Positions 25,891 through 34,137 of a stretch of 64,000 nucleotides of DNA are shown in pieces; the first letter of the stretch is position 1, and each line of letters starts with the position of its first letter. The stretch covers positions 1 through 64,000 of the forward strand of contig NZ_AUDL01000015.1 of the NCBI RefSeq assembly GCF_000425445.1. The letters run 5' to 3'. The notes under the pieces were generated by a model. It was not told the DNA's origin. It saw only the letters and a program-made list of their open reading frames with translations, and did no database searches. The stretch comes from Flavobacterium denitrificans DSM 15936 (GTDB lineage: Bacteria; Bacteroidota; Bacteroidia; Flavobacteriales; Flavobacteriaceae). A program made the translations under genes and the position numbers.

Positions 25891-26856
25891 CTATTTTGAA
25901 GCAATATAATCTAAAATCATTTTGGCATGAATTCTTGAGTTTTCAATAAACCATTTATGTGTCTGCATGCCACCACACACAACACCTGCAAGAAATAATC
26001 CTTCAATATTAGTTTCCATCGTTTCCATATTATAAACTGGAATTTTCAATTCGTCGTTTGAAAGTTGAATCCCAATGCTTTCTAGAAAATTCAAATCAGG
26101 TTTATAGCCTGTCAATGCAAGTACAAAATCGTTTTCAAGCGTCACTTTTCCGTTAGGAGTTAAAATTTCCACTTCATTTTCTTTTATTTCTGTGATATTT
26201 GACTCAAAATAAGCTTTGATGCTTCCTTCCGCAATTCGGTTTTCAATATCGGGTTTAACCCAATATTTTACTCTATTATTAATTTCATTCTTGCGAATAA
26301 CCATTGTAACGTTTGCTCCTTTTCGCCAACATTCCAAAGCTGCATCTACAGAAGAATTATTTGCTCCAACAACCAAAACATTTCGGAAAGCATATTCATG
26401 CGCTTCTTTGTAATAGTGACGAACTTTTGGCAACTCCTCTCCTTTTACATTCATCGTAATTGGAATGTCATAAAATCCGGTCGCAATAATTACATTTTTT
26501 GACTTATAAAAGTTCTTGTTTGTGGTAATTTCAAAAATTGAATTTTCATTCTTCTGAATTCCAGTAACTTTTTCAAATAAATTAATATTGAAATTAAAAT
26601 AGCGATGAATATTTCGATAATATTCTAAAGCTTCTTGACGACCAGGTTTGGGCGCCAGACAATTAAAAGGAATATCTCCAATTTCTAATCTTTCTGCGGT
26701 GGAAAAAAAAGTCATATATAAAGGATAATTGAAAATGCTATTTACAATTGCACCTTTTTCGATAATTAAATAACGTAAATTTTTCTTTTGAGCTTCTATT
26801 GCGCAGGCAAGACCAATTGGACCGCCACCTACAATAATCAAATCATAATCTGTCAT
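25891..26856 (-). CDS. YpdA-like NAD(P)H:thiol-disulfide flavoprotein
   Basis: 321-residue FAD oxidoreductase resembling YpdA/Bdr, the bacillithiol disulfide reductase. Seen are the FAD motif VGGGPIGLACAIEA (8-21), IEKGAIVNSIFNYP, the second dinucleotide motif VVGANNSSVDAALE near 166, and GLFLAGVVCGG near 288. The Cys reported as important in Firmicute YpdA (position 14, GGGPCG) is Ile14 here. It lies 7 nt downstream of the CYTH gene and probably shares its transcript. Confidence 0.85.
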   Translation of the reverse strand: MTDYDLIIVGGGPIGLACAIEAQKKNLRYLIIEKGAIVNSIFNYPLYMTFFSTAERLEIGDIPFNCLAPKPGRQEALEYYRNIHRYFNFNINLFEKVTGIQKNENSIFEITTNKNFYKSKNVIIATGFYDIPITMNVKGEELPKVRHYYKEAHEYAFRNVLVVGANNSSVDAALECWRKGANVTMVIRKNEINNRVKYWVKPDIENRIAEGSIKAYFESNITEIKENEVEILTPNGKVTLENDFVLALTGYKPDLNFLESIGIQLSNDELKIPVYNMETMETNIEGLFLAGVVCGGMQTHKWFIENSRIHAKMILDYIASK

Positions 26857-26863
26857 AAATCAG

Positions 26864-27337
26864 TTATTTTTGCCAGTCTTTAAAAGGTTTTTTGCTCAAA
26901 TAAGCATTATAATACCGCTCATCATTTGTTACTTCTTCTCCGAGCCAATTTGGTTTTTCAAACGTTTCTGTTTCAGACTTCAATTCTATTTCAGCAATAA
27001 TTAAACCTTCATTTTCGCCGTAAAACTCATCAACTTCATAGACATGATTTCCAGATTTGATTTCAAAACGAGTCTTTTCGATTTTTCCTTTTTCACACAA
27101 TTTCAGCAATTCCGTAGCTTCTTCTAACGGAATTTCATTTTCCCACTCAAAACGAGTCATTCCTCCTTGATGCCCAATTCCTTTAATAGTTAAAAAGCCT
27201 CTTTCTCCTTTAATTCTAACACGAACTGTTCTTTCAGGAATTGAGCTTAAATAACCCTGAGCAATTTTATTTTGAGTAAAAGCCTGTTCTTTAAAATCTT
27301 CTGATTTTACAAGAAACTTTCGTTCAATTTCAACCAT
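26864..27337 (-). CDS. CYTH-domain protein (triphosphate tunnel enzyme)
   Basis: 157 residues. The N-terminal VEIERKFLV carries the ExExK signature of triphosphate tunnel metalloenzymes, and alternating charged strands (VRVRIKGERGFLTIKG, EIELKSETETF) build the tunnel. Bacterial members hydrolyse inorganic tripolyphosphate or act on other triphosphates. The start is the first ATG. Only 7 nt separate it from the YpdA-like gene downstream. Confidence 0.9.
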   Translation of the reverse strand: MVEIERKFLVKSEDFKEQAFTQNKIAQGYLSSIPERTVRVRIKGERGFLTIKGIGHQGGMTRFEWENEIPLEEATELLKLCEKGKIEKTRFEIKSGNHVYEVDEFYGENEGLIIAEIELKSETETFEKPNWLGEEVTNDERYYNAYLSKKPFKDWQK

Positions 27338-27600
27338 TTTGATGCTTCAATTAATTTTTACTGCAAGTTACTCAATTTAATTCAGTATCTAAATTGATAA
27401 AATGAGTCTCGATGTCGTTTCTGATTTAATAAATTAGAAAAACAAATCAAATTAACTGATTATTAATACTTTAAGATTTGTTTTTTGACTAAATTTGATT
27501 GACCCTAAATACAATTGATTTTCAATGTTTTTGGAAATAAAATTTAAAGCTGTCCACATTTCAGCAGTTCAAAAATTATCAAAATTTAAAATGTCTGATC

Positions 27601-28134
27601 ATGAACATTATGTCTTTTTTAATACCGACACTAGTAGGTTTGATTTTTGGGATTTTAGGTTATCTACTAGGAAGAATGAGTTCGAAGAAAGATGTTTTGC
27701 TTGCTATATCTTTGCAAGAAGATCTAGATGTATGCAAAGCTACTGTCAAGAATCTAAATCAAAAAATAAACAGTCTTGATGCTGAGCTGGCTACGAAAAC
27801 AAAACACCATTACTCGGAATTACAACCACAATTTATATTTGACAAAGAGATTGCTCTAACCATTTTAGGCAAAAAAGTAAAAAATAACGACTTGAAAATT
27901 GTCGAAGGAATTGGAGTCAAGATCGAATCATTATTTATAGAAGCAGGAATTACAAGTTGGCACGCATTATCCATAGCTTCTACAGAGAAACTACAATCGA
28001 TTTTAGATGCCGGCGGTGAGAACTACAGCATACACAATCCTAGCACATGGGCAAGACAAGCATTAATGGCCTACCAGGGAAAATGGCAGGAACTTAAGGA
28101 CTGGCAAGCTAATTTATTAGGAGGAAAAGAGTGA
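27601..28134 (+). CDS. Membrane-anchored protein with helix-hairpin-helix-like domain
   Basis: 177 residues. A single membrane segment at 5-24 (FLIPTLVGLIFGILGYLLG) is followed by a coiled-coil-like stretch (about 35-60). Residues 95-175 (LKIVEGIGVKIESLFIEAGITSWHAL...) have the GIG...AGI spacing of HhH domains in predicted DNA-binding or structural proteins. The function is unknown. A second in-frame ATG lies at 27610. A TAAATTTG box at 27490-27497 may be its promoter. Confidence 0.75.
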   Translation: MNIMSFLIPTLVGLIFGILGYLLGRMSSKKDVLLAISLQEDLDVCKATVKNLNQKINSLDAELATKTKHHYSELQPQFIFDKEIALTILGKKVKNNDLKIVEGIGVKIESLFIEAGITSWHALSIASTEKLQSILDAGGENYSIHNPSTWARQALMAYQGKWQELKDWQANLLGGKE

Positions 28135-28143
28135 AAAAAAGAT

Positions 28144-28232
28144 ACAAAGATGCAGAGTGACAAAGGCACAAAGTTTTATATTTTGGGACTTTGAACATTT
28201 GTTACTTTGTTACTTTGTTACTTCGTTACTTC
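28144..28232. repeat. Octamer-repeat element at the 3' end of menC
   Basis: The left arm is ACAAAGAT GCAGAGTG ACAAAGGC ACAAAGTT (from 28144); the right arm is TTTGTTAC repeated four times with one substitution (from 28198). The arms are roughly complementary. The menC stop codon lies inside the right arm, so the last four menC residues (EVTK) are encoded by the repeat. Confidence 0.7.
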
Positions 28233-29261
28233 AAAAATATCCCAACTTTTTGAAGTATTGTACCAAAGCTGTCCTTTTGAAACTTCAAGCGGACAATCAA
28301 AATTATTGGTGTAAAGTGCGCCAGTTCCTAAACCTTGTGGCATAATAGAGTTTTGCAAAAAAGTCCATTGTGCAATGGCGTTTAAACCGATATTGCTTTC
28401 TAGTGCTGATGTAATCCACCAACCAATTCCGTATTTGTCTGCTAAATCAATCCATTCTTTTGTTCCTCTGAAACCGCCAATAAAACTGGGTTTCAAAATG
28501 ATATATTGTGGCTGGATTTCTTTTAATAGTTTCTCTTTATCTTCAAACGAAAAGACACCAATTAATTCCTCGTCTAATGCAATTGGAAATGGAGTTTTTT
28601 TACATAACTCCGCCATTGTTTTTGTGTTTCCTTTTTTGATTGGCTGTTCAATACTATGAAGCTGGAATTTATCAAGTTGATGTAATTTATCTAAAGCCTC
28701 ATTTAAAGCAAAAGCACCATTGGCATCTACTCTGATTTCTATTTGTTCTGGCGAAAAATGACTTCTTATAAATTGCAACAAATCCAATTCTTTTTGGAAG
28801 TCGATTGCTCCAATTTTAAGTTTTATGCAAGTAAATCCTTCTGCTAATTTGGTTTCGATTTGTTGTTTCATAAACGATTCATCGCCCATCCAAACTAAAC
28901 CGTTTATTACAATTGATTTTGTATTTGAAGTAAAATCAGACGGAAATAACAAATAAGGGGTTTCACTTTTAAGCGATAAAAAAGCCATTTCAATTCCGAA
29001 TTGAATTGAAGGAAATTCCAGCATAGCTTCCCATAATGCTTTTTCTCCTAAATGAATATTCTCGCAAACCCACTTCAGTTTTTCTTCATAATCATCACGA
29101 TCGTCAGCACTTAAACTTCTTAAAATTCCGCACTCGCCTATTCCTTTCTTGTGATTTTCTTCAAGAATGATAAACCAGGTTTCCTTTTCAGTCATGATGC
29201 CTCGTGAAGTACCTGACGGGACTTTGAACTGAAGCATGTACTTGTAATAATTAGCTTTCAT
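28218..29261 (-). CDS. menC: o-Succinylbenzoate synthase
   Basis: Enolase-superfamily dehydratase of menaquinone synthesis (SHCHC to o-succinylbenzoate). Seen are the KxK acid-base pair in CIKLKIG near 144, metal ligands in RVDANGA, SIEQP and ALDEEL, and the second lysine in IILKPS. At 347 residues it is complete. Its last residues are supplied by an octamer repeat. Its partners menA, menB and menD lie on the same strand upstream but are interrupted by unrelated genes. Confidence 0.92.
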   Translation of the reverse strand: MKANYYKYMLQFKVPSGTSRGIMTEKETWFIILEENHKKGIGECGILRSLSADDRDDYEEKLKWVCENIHLGEKALWEAMLEFPSIQFGIEMAFLSLKSETPYLLFPSDFTSNTKSIVINGLVWMGDESFMKQQIETKLAEGFTCIKLKIGAIDFQKELDLLQFIRSHFSPEQIEIRVDANGAFALNEALDKLHQLDKFQLHSIEQPIKKGNTKTMAELCKKTPFPIALDEELIGVFSFEDKEKLLKEIQPQYIILKPSFIGGFRGTKEWIDLADKYGIGWWITSALESNIGLNAIAQWTFLQNSIMPQGLGTGALYTNNFDCPLEVSKGQLWYNTSKSWDIFEVTK

Positions 29262-29270
29262 CTTTTTTGA

Positions 29271-29352
29271 GGTGCTAAGTGGCTAAAGTTTCAAGTTTCT
29301 GAGGAGCAATAATGCTGAAAAAAACTTAGCATCTTAGCAACTTAGAACCGTA
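29271..29352. repeat. Octamer-repeat inverted element upstream of menC
   Basis: The left arm reads GTGCTAAG TGGCTAAA GTTTCAAG TTTCTGAG; the right arm reads AACTTAGC ATCTTAGC AACTTAGA ACCGTAGA. Their ends are complementary (GGTGCTAAGTGGCTAA against TTAGCAACTTAGAACC with two mismatches). It fills the gap between the TPR gene and menC. Confidence 0.7.
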
Positions 29353-29358
29353 GAAATT

Positions 29359-30561
29359 TTAATTATAAAGTTTTAGAATTTTCTCAAAATCCTTTGATGG
29401 CAAACCTGCTTTTTGAAAAACTGCAAAATCAGATTTTGTTTTGTCTTTCCAGCTTAGGCTGTCAGTAACATTCTGATCTTGATATTTTTTATAGATTGCT
29501 TTAGCATCACTGTATTTATTAGTAATTAGATACAAATGTGCTAAATTCAATTTAACTAACAATTCAGTATCATCCAGCTTTTCGCCTTCTAGTAATAATT
29601 TTAGTGCTTTCTCGTACTGTTTGGTTAAAACATAACAATAACCTATTGAACTGTAATCTAAAGCAGTTCCTTTTCCATCTTTTATAATAGTACTTAATTT
29701 CGGAATAGCTTCGTTGTATTTTTGTTGCTTGATTAATGACGAAGCCTGATTTCTTAGGTCATTGAAAACATTTTTAGAAATATCAGCATCTTTATAACAA
29801 GCATTTCCAAAGTCTTTATAAACTTTGTTTTTTTCGATTGGAAGCAATTTTTGAAATTCATTGTAGCGATACTGCTTCATGATTTTATCCAAAATGCAAA
29901 CACAAAAATCATCAGAATTGGCCATTTTTTGTGCCATTGTTGATGTTTTGCACAAGCTTATAATATCATTTTTATTATCCTGATTCCAACCACGGTTTAA
30001 TTTTACGTCAACCCACGGCACAACTTCCAGAACAATTTTCTGTTTTAACAGCCAGTTTTTGCTATGAAATCCGAACCAAATATTGCTTATGGTTTGTCCT
30101 AAACAAGAAGATTTATCTAACGATAAACGCTTAGCATCTTTGCTCAATGGTTCTTCTTGAGCATAACAGGCTTTGTCAATTTTTCCGTCATCAATGTATT
30201 TTTTTGCATTCTCTCCCGAAGTAAATAATGCATAAGTACAAGTATCGTCTCCAGAAATTTTAGACATTAAAAACATGGCTCCAGCCGAGCCTTGACTGAT
30301 TCCGCTTGGATCTGGAATTGATTTTAAGACCGAAACCAAACTGTTTGCCATTTGCTGATTTTCGTCTAAAAGTGTAATTCTATAAACGATTTCAGTTGTT
30401 CCAACTGGCAAATCTTCTGTTTTTATTGTGATTCGATCACGCGCAGAAACTATTATTTCTTTTGTGGTGGCACGTTCTTTATCCCAATAACCATCTTTTT
30501 GAGCAAATGCATTGAACGAAAAAGTAATTAAAAGAGAAGAAATTATTTTCTTAAAGATCAT
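29359..30561 (-). CDS. Exported TPR-containing protein
   Basis: With the start at 30561 the protein begins MIFKKIISSLLITFSFNAFAQ, a good signal peptide, and has 400 residues. In-frame ATGs at 30594 and further upstream give implausible extensions. Residues 20-200 have no recognised domain but hold several cysteines. Residues 265-375 contain TPR-like helical pairs (ASSLIKQQKYNEAIPKLS, IGYCYVLTKQYEKALKLLLEG, LAHLYLITNKYSDAKAIYKK), so it probably scaffolds other envelope proteins. It sits between menC and the MBL-fold gene with no functional link visible. Confidence 0.78.
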   Translation of the reverse strand: MIFKKIISSLLITFSFNAFAQKDGYWDKERATTKEIIVSARDRITIKTEDLPVGTTEIVYRITLLDENQQMANSLVSVLKSIPDPSGISQGSAGAMFLMSKISGDDTCTYALFTSGENAKKYIDDGKIDKACYAQEEPLSKDAKRLSLDKSSCLGQTISNIWFGFHSKNWLLKQKIVLEVVPWVDVKLNRGWNQDNKNDIISLCKTSTMAQKMANSDDFCVCILDKIMKQYRYNEFQKLLPIEKNKVYKDFGNACYKDADISKNVFNDLRNQASSLIKQQKYNEAIPKLSTIIKDGKGTALDYSSIGYCYVLTKQYEKALKLLLEGEKLDDTELLVKLNLAHLYLITNKYSDAKAIYKKYQDQNVTDSLSWKDKTKSDFAVFQKAGLPSKDFEKILKLYN

Positions 30562-30727
30562 ATAGAATGGTCGTTTTTTTGTTGTCAATTTCATAATCGA
30601 AATAATATTATAAAAAAGTATGCCAAAATTATTTCTTATGAAACCAAGTGCCTTAGTCGCAATAAAGGCGGGGCTTCCCAATTTAGAAGAACAAGGCTTT
30701 TAGCCCTAGGTTTTGTTTATCGGGAAT

Positions 30728-30761
30728 AAAGCCGAAAGCGGATTACCGCCAACTTTCGGCT
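30728..30761 (-). terminator. Terminator after the MBL-fold gene
   Basis: AGCCGAAAG (30730-30738) pairs with CTTTCGGCT (30753-30761), with an inner CGG/CCG pairing. On the minus strand it lies 10 nt after the stop codon, followed by TTATT. Confidence 0.65.
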
Positions 30762-30770
30762 ATTCTTATT

Positions 30771-31451
30771 TTATAATTCGATTGATTCGCCAATTTCTAA
30801 CAACATCAAATCCTTTCCTTTGTCAAAGAATTTTTTGATTGCTTCTTCATGATTGATCTCAATGTAGCCAAAAGTATCAAAATGATATCCTAGGATTTTA
30901 TCGCATTCCACAAAATCTGAGGCGATGATAGCATCTTCAACATCCATGGTAAAATTATTTCCGATTGGAAGAATTGCTAAATCTAATTTTGTACGTATTG
31001 GAATCAGCTTCATATCCATTGTAAGCGCAGTATCTCCAGCGATGTAAATATTTTTGTGCTCGCTTTCGATTACAAACCCACCAGGATTTCCTCCGTAAGT
31101 TCCGTCAGGAAAAGAACTTGAGTGAATTGCATTAACATATTTTACTTTTCCAAAATCGAATTTCCAGCTTCCGCCATGATTCATTGGATGCGCATTAAAA
31201 CCTTTTTTTGCATAGTGACTTGCGATTTCTGCATTAGATACAATAACTACTGCACTGTGAAGTTTCGCAATAGCTTCAACATCTAAAACGTGATCAGCAT
31301 GCGCGTGTGTCAATAAAATATAGTCGGCTTTTAATTCTCTTAAGTCGATTGCTGCTGCAGCTGGATTTCCTGTAATAAATGGATCAACAATAATATGTTT
31401 TCCTCCAACTTCGATGCCTAATGAGGCGTGTCCGTAAAATGTTATTTTCAT
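30771..31451 (-). CDS. Metallo-beta-lactamase-fold hydrolase (UPF0173-like)
   Basis: 226 residues, starting MKITFYGHASLGIEVGGK. The zinc-binding THAHADHV lies near 47-54, followed by GDTALTMDMKL and the C-terminal His in GYHFDTFG. It matches UPF0173-type metal-dependent hydrolases of unknown substrate. An in-frame extension to 31532 would overlap the menA 3' end and adds a basic tail with no homology signature, so I reject it. The 23-nt gap to menA indicates co-transcription. Confidence 0.9.
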   Translation of the reverse strand: MKITFYGHASLGIEVGGKHIIVDPFITGNPAAAAIDLRELKADYILLTHAHADHVLDVEAIAKLHSAVVIVSNAEIASHYAKKGFNAHPMNHGGSWKFDFGKVKYVNAIHSSSFPDGTYGGNPGGFVIESEHKNIYIAGDTALTMDMKLIPIRTKLDLAILPIGNNFTMDVEDAIIASDFVECDKILGYHFDTFGYIEINHEEAIKKFFDKGKDLMLLEIGESIEL

Positions 31452-31474
31452 GGTTTTATTTATTAAGTTGAACT

Positions 31475-32437
31475 TTATCTTCCGCCAAGGAAAAGATTTA
31501 CGATGATGTCTGAAATCAATGAAATCATACAAACTGTCAATAAAATAGAAAGCAAGAAAGTACTCAATGCTACTTTTTTTAATTCTGGATCTAAAAGCTT
31601 AGGATTTTGGTTTTTAGAAACTGTAATTAAATGTTTAGTTAAAGGAATATAAGCCAATAAAAACAGATATTGATCAAAATGATAGTCACTTAAAATCGCA
31701 AAAACAACTACTAAAATCATAGCTGTAATAATTAATGTAAAGTGATAAATTTTAGCTTTTGCTCCGCCAATTTGAACTACAATTGTATTTTTTCCTGATT
31801 TTCGGTCTGATTCTTCATCACGCATATTGTTTAGATTCAAGACGCCTACGCTTAATAAACCAATTGAAATTGCTGGAAGAATCAACAATGGATCAACTTC
31901 TTTAGAATACAAAAAGTTAACGCCCAAAGTACTTACCAATCCGAAGAAAATGAAAACAAAAACATCTCCAAATCCTTTATAGCCATAAGCTGAATTTCCT
32001 ACTGTATAACGAATTGCGGAAACTATTGCGGCGATTCCTAATAATAAAAAGAAAATCGAATAACCGAAATTATCTTTTCCGAATGCAAAATAAATCAATA
32101 TTATAGCTGACAAAAGCGTTAATAAAGATGTGATTATGATTGCTTTTTTCATGGCTTGAGCCGTGATTTTTCCGCTCTGAATTGCACGTTGCGGCCCTAC
32201 TCTTTCGGCATTGTCAGTACCTTTTACTCCGTCGCCGTAATCATTCGCAAAATTGGATAAAACCTGTAAACCCAAGGTTGTTAAGAGCGCAAAAGCAAAA
32301 ATTTTCCAGCTAAAAACCTCGGTTGGTGTTAAATTATTTTCGGTTGGATTGATGGATGCATAAACGCTTCCAACAATAATCCCAGAAACTGATAAAGGCA
32401 ATGTGCGCAGTCGTGCGGCTTCAATCCAATGTTTCAT
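31475..32437 (-). CDS. menA: 1,4-Dihydroxy-2-naphthoate polyprenyltransferase
   Basis: Integral membrane UbiA-family enzyme attaching the polyprenyl tail to DHNA. The Asp-rich prenyl-diphosphate site NDYGDGVKGTD is near 62-73, and a second Asp-rich loop, NNMRDEESDRKSGK, near 207. About eight hydrophobic helices over 320 residues. It lies 100 nt after menB, a gap containing a heptamer-repeat hairpin, and just ahead of the MBL-fold gene. Confidence 0.93.
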   Translation of the reverse strand: MKHWIEAARLRTLPLSVSGIIVGSVYASINPTENNLTPTEVFSWKIFAFALLTTLGLQVLSNFANDYGDGVKGTDNAERVGPQRAIQSGKITAQAMKKAIIITSLLTLLSAIILIYFAFGKDNFGYSIFFLLLGIAAIVSAIRYTVGNSAYGYKGFGDVFVFIFFGLVSTLGVNFLYSKEVDPLLILPAISIGLLSVGVLNLNNMRDEESDRKSGKNTIVVQIGGAKAKIYHFTLIITAMILVVVFAILSDYHFDQYLFLLAYIPLTKHLITVSKNQNPKLLDPELKKVALSTFLLSILLTVCMISLISDIIVNLFLGGR

Positions 32438-32463
32438 TATTTTATTTTTAGTTTTTTAGATTG

Positions 32464-32511
32464 GGGTTTCAGGTTTCAAGTTTCAGGTTTAAAACCCGAA
32501 ACCTGAAACTT
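32464..32511. repeat. Heptamer-repeat hairpin between menB and menA
   Basis: The left arm is built of 7-bp units (GTTTCAG GTTTCAA GTTTCAG GTTTAAA). AAGTTTCAGGTTT (32478-32490) and AAACCTGAAACTT (32499-32511) form a perfect 13-bp stem on an 8-nt loop. It lacks a U-tract, so it is more likely an intercistronic repeat or an mRNA stability element than a terminator. Confidence 0.65.
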
Positions 32512-32537
32512 AAAACTGTTTTTTAAACTTATTTAGT

Positions 32538-33371
32538 TTATGGCAACCATTTATTTTCGCCAAAGTTTGGTTTTCTTTTTTCTAAAAAGGCATTTCTTCC
32601 TTCTTTTGCTTCTTCAGTCATGTAGGCTAAACGTGTTGCTTCACCGGCAAAAACTTGCTGACCAACCATTCCGTCATCCGTCAAGTTCATAGCAAATTTC
32701 AACATTTTGATTGAAGTTGGAGATTTTTGAAGAATTTCCTGTGCCCATTCGTAAGCAGTCGCTTCTAATTCATCATGTGGAATCACGGCGTTTACCATTC
32801 CCATTTCAAAAGCTTCTTGAGCAGAATAATTTCTTCCTAAAAAGAAAATTTCACGCGCTTTCTTCTGTCCAACCATTTTAGCTAGATAAGCAGATCCGTA
32901 ACCTCCGTCGAAACTTGTTACGTCAGCATCAGTTTGTTTAAAAATAGCGTGTTCCTTACTTGCCAAAGTCATATCGCAAACTACATGCAAACTATGGCCG
33001 CCACCTACAGCCCATCCTGGAACTACAGCAATAACCACTTTTGGCATAAAACGAATTAATCGTTGCACTTCAAGAATATTTAATCGGTGTTGTCCATCGT
33101 CTCCTACATAACCTTGGTGTCCGCGGGCATTTTGGTCGCCACCGCTGCAAAAAGAATAAACACCATCTTTAGTTGACGGCCCTTCTGCAGAAAGCAAAAC
33201 TACGCCAATTGAGGTATCTTCTTGCGCATCATAAAAAGCTTGATATAATTCAGAAGTTGTTTTTGGGCGAAAAGCATTTCTCACATTTGGTCTGTTGAAA
33301 GCAATTCTGGCAACTCCATTGCATTTTTTATAGGTTATATCTTCAAATTCTCTGGCTGTAATCCAATCCAT
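32538..33371 (-). CDS. menB: 1,4-Dihydroxy-2-naphthoyl-CoA synthase
   Basis: Crotonase-fold ring-closing enzyme of menaquinone synthesis. Seen are NRPNVRNAFRP, the oxyanion-hole region SFCSGGDQ, PGWAVGGGHSL, and the MenB-specific FDGGYGSAYLAK. The C-terminus FLEKRKPNFGENKWLP is typical of MenB. 277 residues, complete. It is probably transcribed with menA and the MBL-fold gene downstream. Confidence 0.95.
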   Translation of the reverse strand: MDWITAREFEDITYKKCNGVARIAFNRPNVRNAFRPKTTSELYQAFYDAQEDTSIGVVLLSAEGPSTKDGVYSFCSGGDQNARGHQGYVGDDGQHRLNILEVQRLIRFMPKVVIAVVPGWAVGGGHSLHVVCDMTLASKEHAIFKQTDADVTSFDGGYGSAYLAKMVGQKKAREIFFLGRNYSAQEAFEMGMVNAVIPHDELEATAYEWAQEILQKSPTSIKMLKFAMNLTDDGMVGQQVFAGEATRLAYMTEEAKEGRNAFLEKRKPNFGENKWLP

Positions 33372-34040
33372 TTTTATTTGTTTGTTTTATAATTATAGTG
33401 TAAAAATAAAGCATTTTTACATTTTTACCTACTCAATTTTATTTAAGTCTTGCACCAAAACGGCTCCGAATGTCAACAATTGGTATTTACTTACAAAAAA
33501 TAACACTTTTTAACATTAGTTTTAAAAAATAATAATTAATTTTACACCCTAGAAATCAACGAGATACAATTTATTTTGTTGATATAAGATTGATTTTCTT
33601 TCACTGATTTATTAACCTAAAAAATGATTTTTTTGAGAAAATTTAAAAAATTTGTCGCTCATTTTTTTATGGTTCTAATAAGTAATAAAACCAAAAACAG
33701 TGGGCAAATGATTTATGCGTTTGTTAAGACTTCAAAAGGGAGATAGTAACACCTACGGTTAAACAATAGAATTGTTCAATGTAATTAGTATGTTAAAATT
33801 GATTACGAAAAGAGGAAAAAATACTAACTGAAACTTTCTAAAAGTTATTTTATCAAACCAAATGGATTAGCCGTGAAATCGAGCTTTTGCAAATAAAAAT
33901 GAATGTATTGATTGTTTAAAAGACATACCCATGATGAAAAGTAATTTCTAAAAGTAATAAAGCTATTATTTTTTAAGTGGATTCGAATTATTTTATTTCT
34001 GTTTTTTTTTAATTACAATTTTTTTTAAAACTAGAATAAA
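33372..34040. other. Long AT-rich gap without a convincing gene
   Basis: About 670 nt between menB and the terminator of cvfB, read from both sides. It contains several possible hairpins (for example AACAAT-AGA-ATTGTT near 33763) but no tRNA, no known riboswitch that I recognise, and no long ORF. The best ORF is the 40-codon one listed separately. A near-consensus -7 box for menB (TATTTTTA on the minus strand, 33401-33408) is at its left end. Confidence 0.5.
33624..33746 (+). CDS. Possible 40-residue peptide in the menB-cvfB gap
   Basis: An ORF starting MIFLRKFKKFVAHFF and ending KTSKGR, in a region otherwise without genes. The start is basic and hydrophobic, like a small membrane peptide, and the second half is polar. 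There is no clear promoter, ribosome site or known family, so chance is a real alternative. Confidence 0.2.
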   Translation: MIFLRKFKKFVAHFFMVLISNKTKNSGQMIYAFVKTSKGR

Positions 34041-34076
34041 AAGAGAAAGGCTGCTTGTAATGAGCAGCCTTTCTTG
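34041..34076 (-). terminator. Terminator of the CvfB-like gene
   Basis: AGAAAGGCTGCT (34044-34055) pairs perfectly with AGCAGCCTTTCT (34063-34074) on a 7-nt loop. On the minus strand a run of five T follows. Confidence 0.8.
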
Positions 34077-34137
34077 TTATAATAGTATTAAATTCCAAAA
34101 TAAAATCCCAAATTTCAACCTTTTGGAATTTAAGACT

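Noticed and set aside
27525..27779. 84-codon plus-strand ORF overlapping the HhH-like gene
   Set aside because: The other frame encodes a clear membrane anchor and domain; this one is a shadow.
28198..28232. Tandem TTTGTTAC units as a possible CRISPR array
   Set aside because: Units are adjacent with no spacers and only 8 bp long; no cas genes nearby.
29359..30681. 440-residue version of the TPR protein
   Set aside because: The signal peptide starts at the internal Met encoded at 30561; the upstream part is unlike a secreted protein start.
31452..31532. Longer MBL-fold protein overlapping menA
   Set aside because: The standard UPF0173-type start is MKITFYGHASL at 31451; the extension is the menA tail in another frame.
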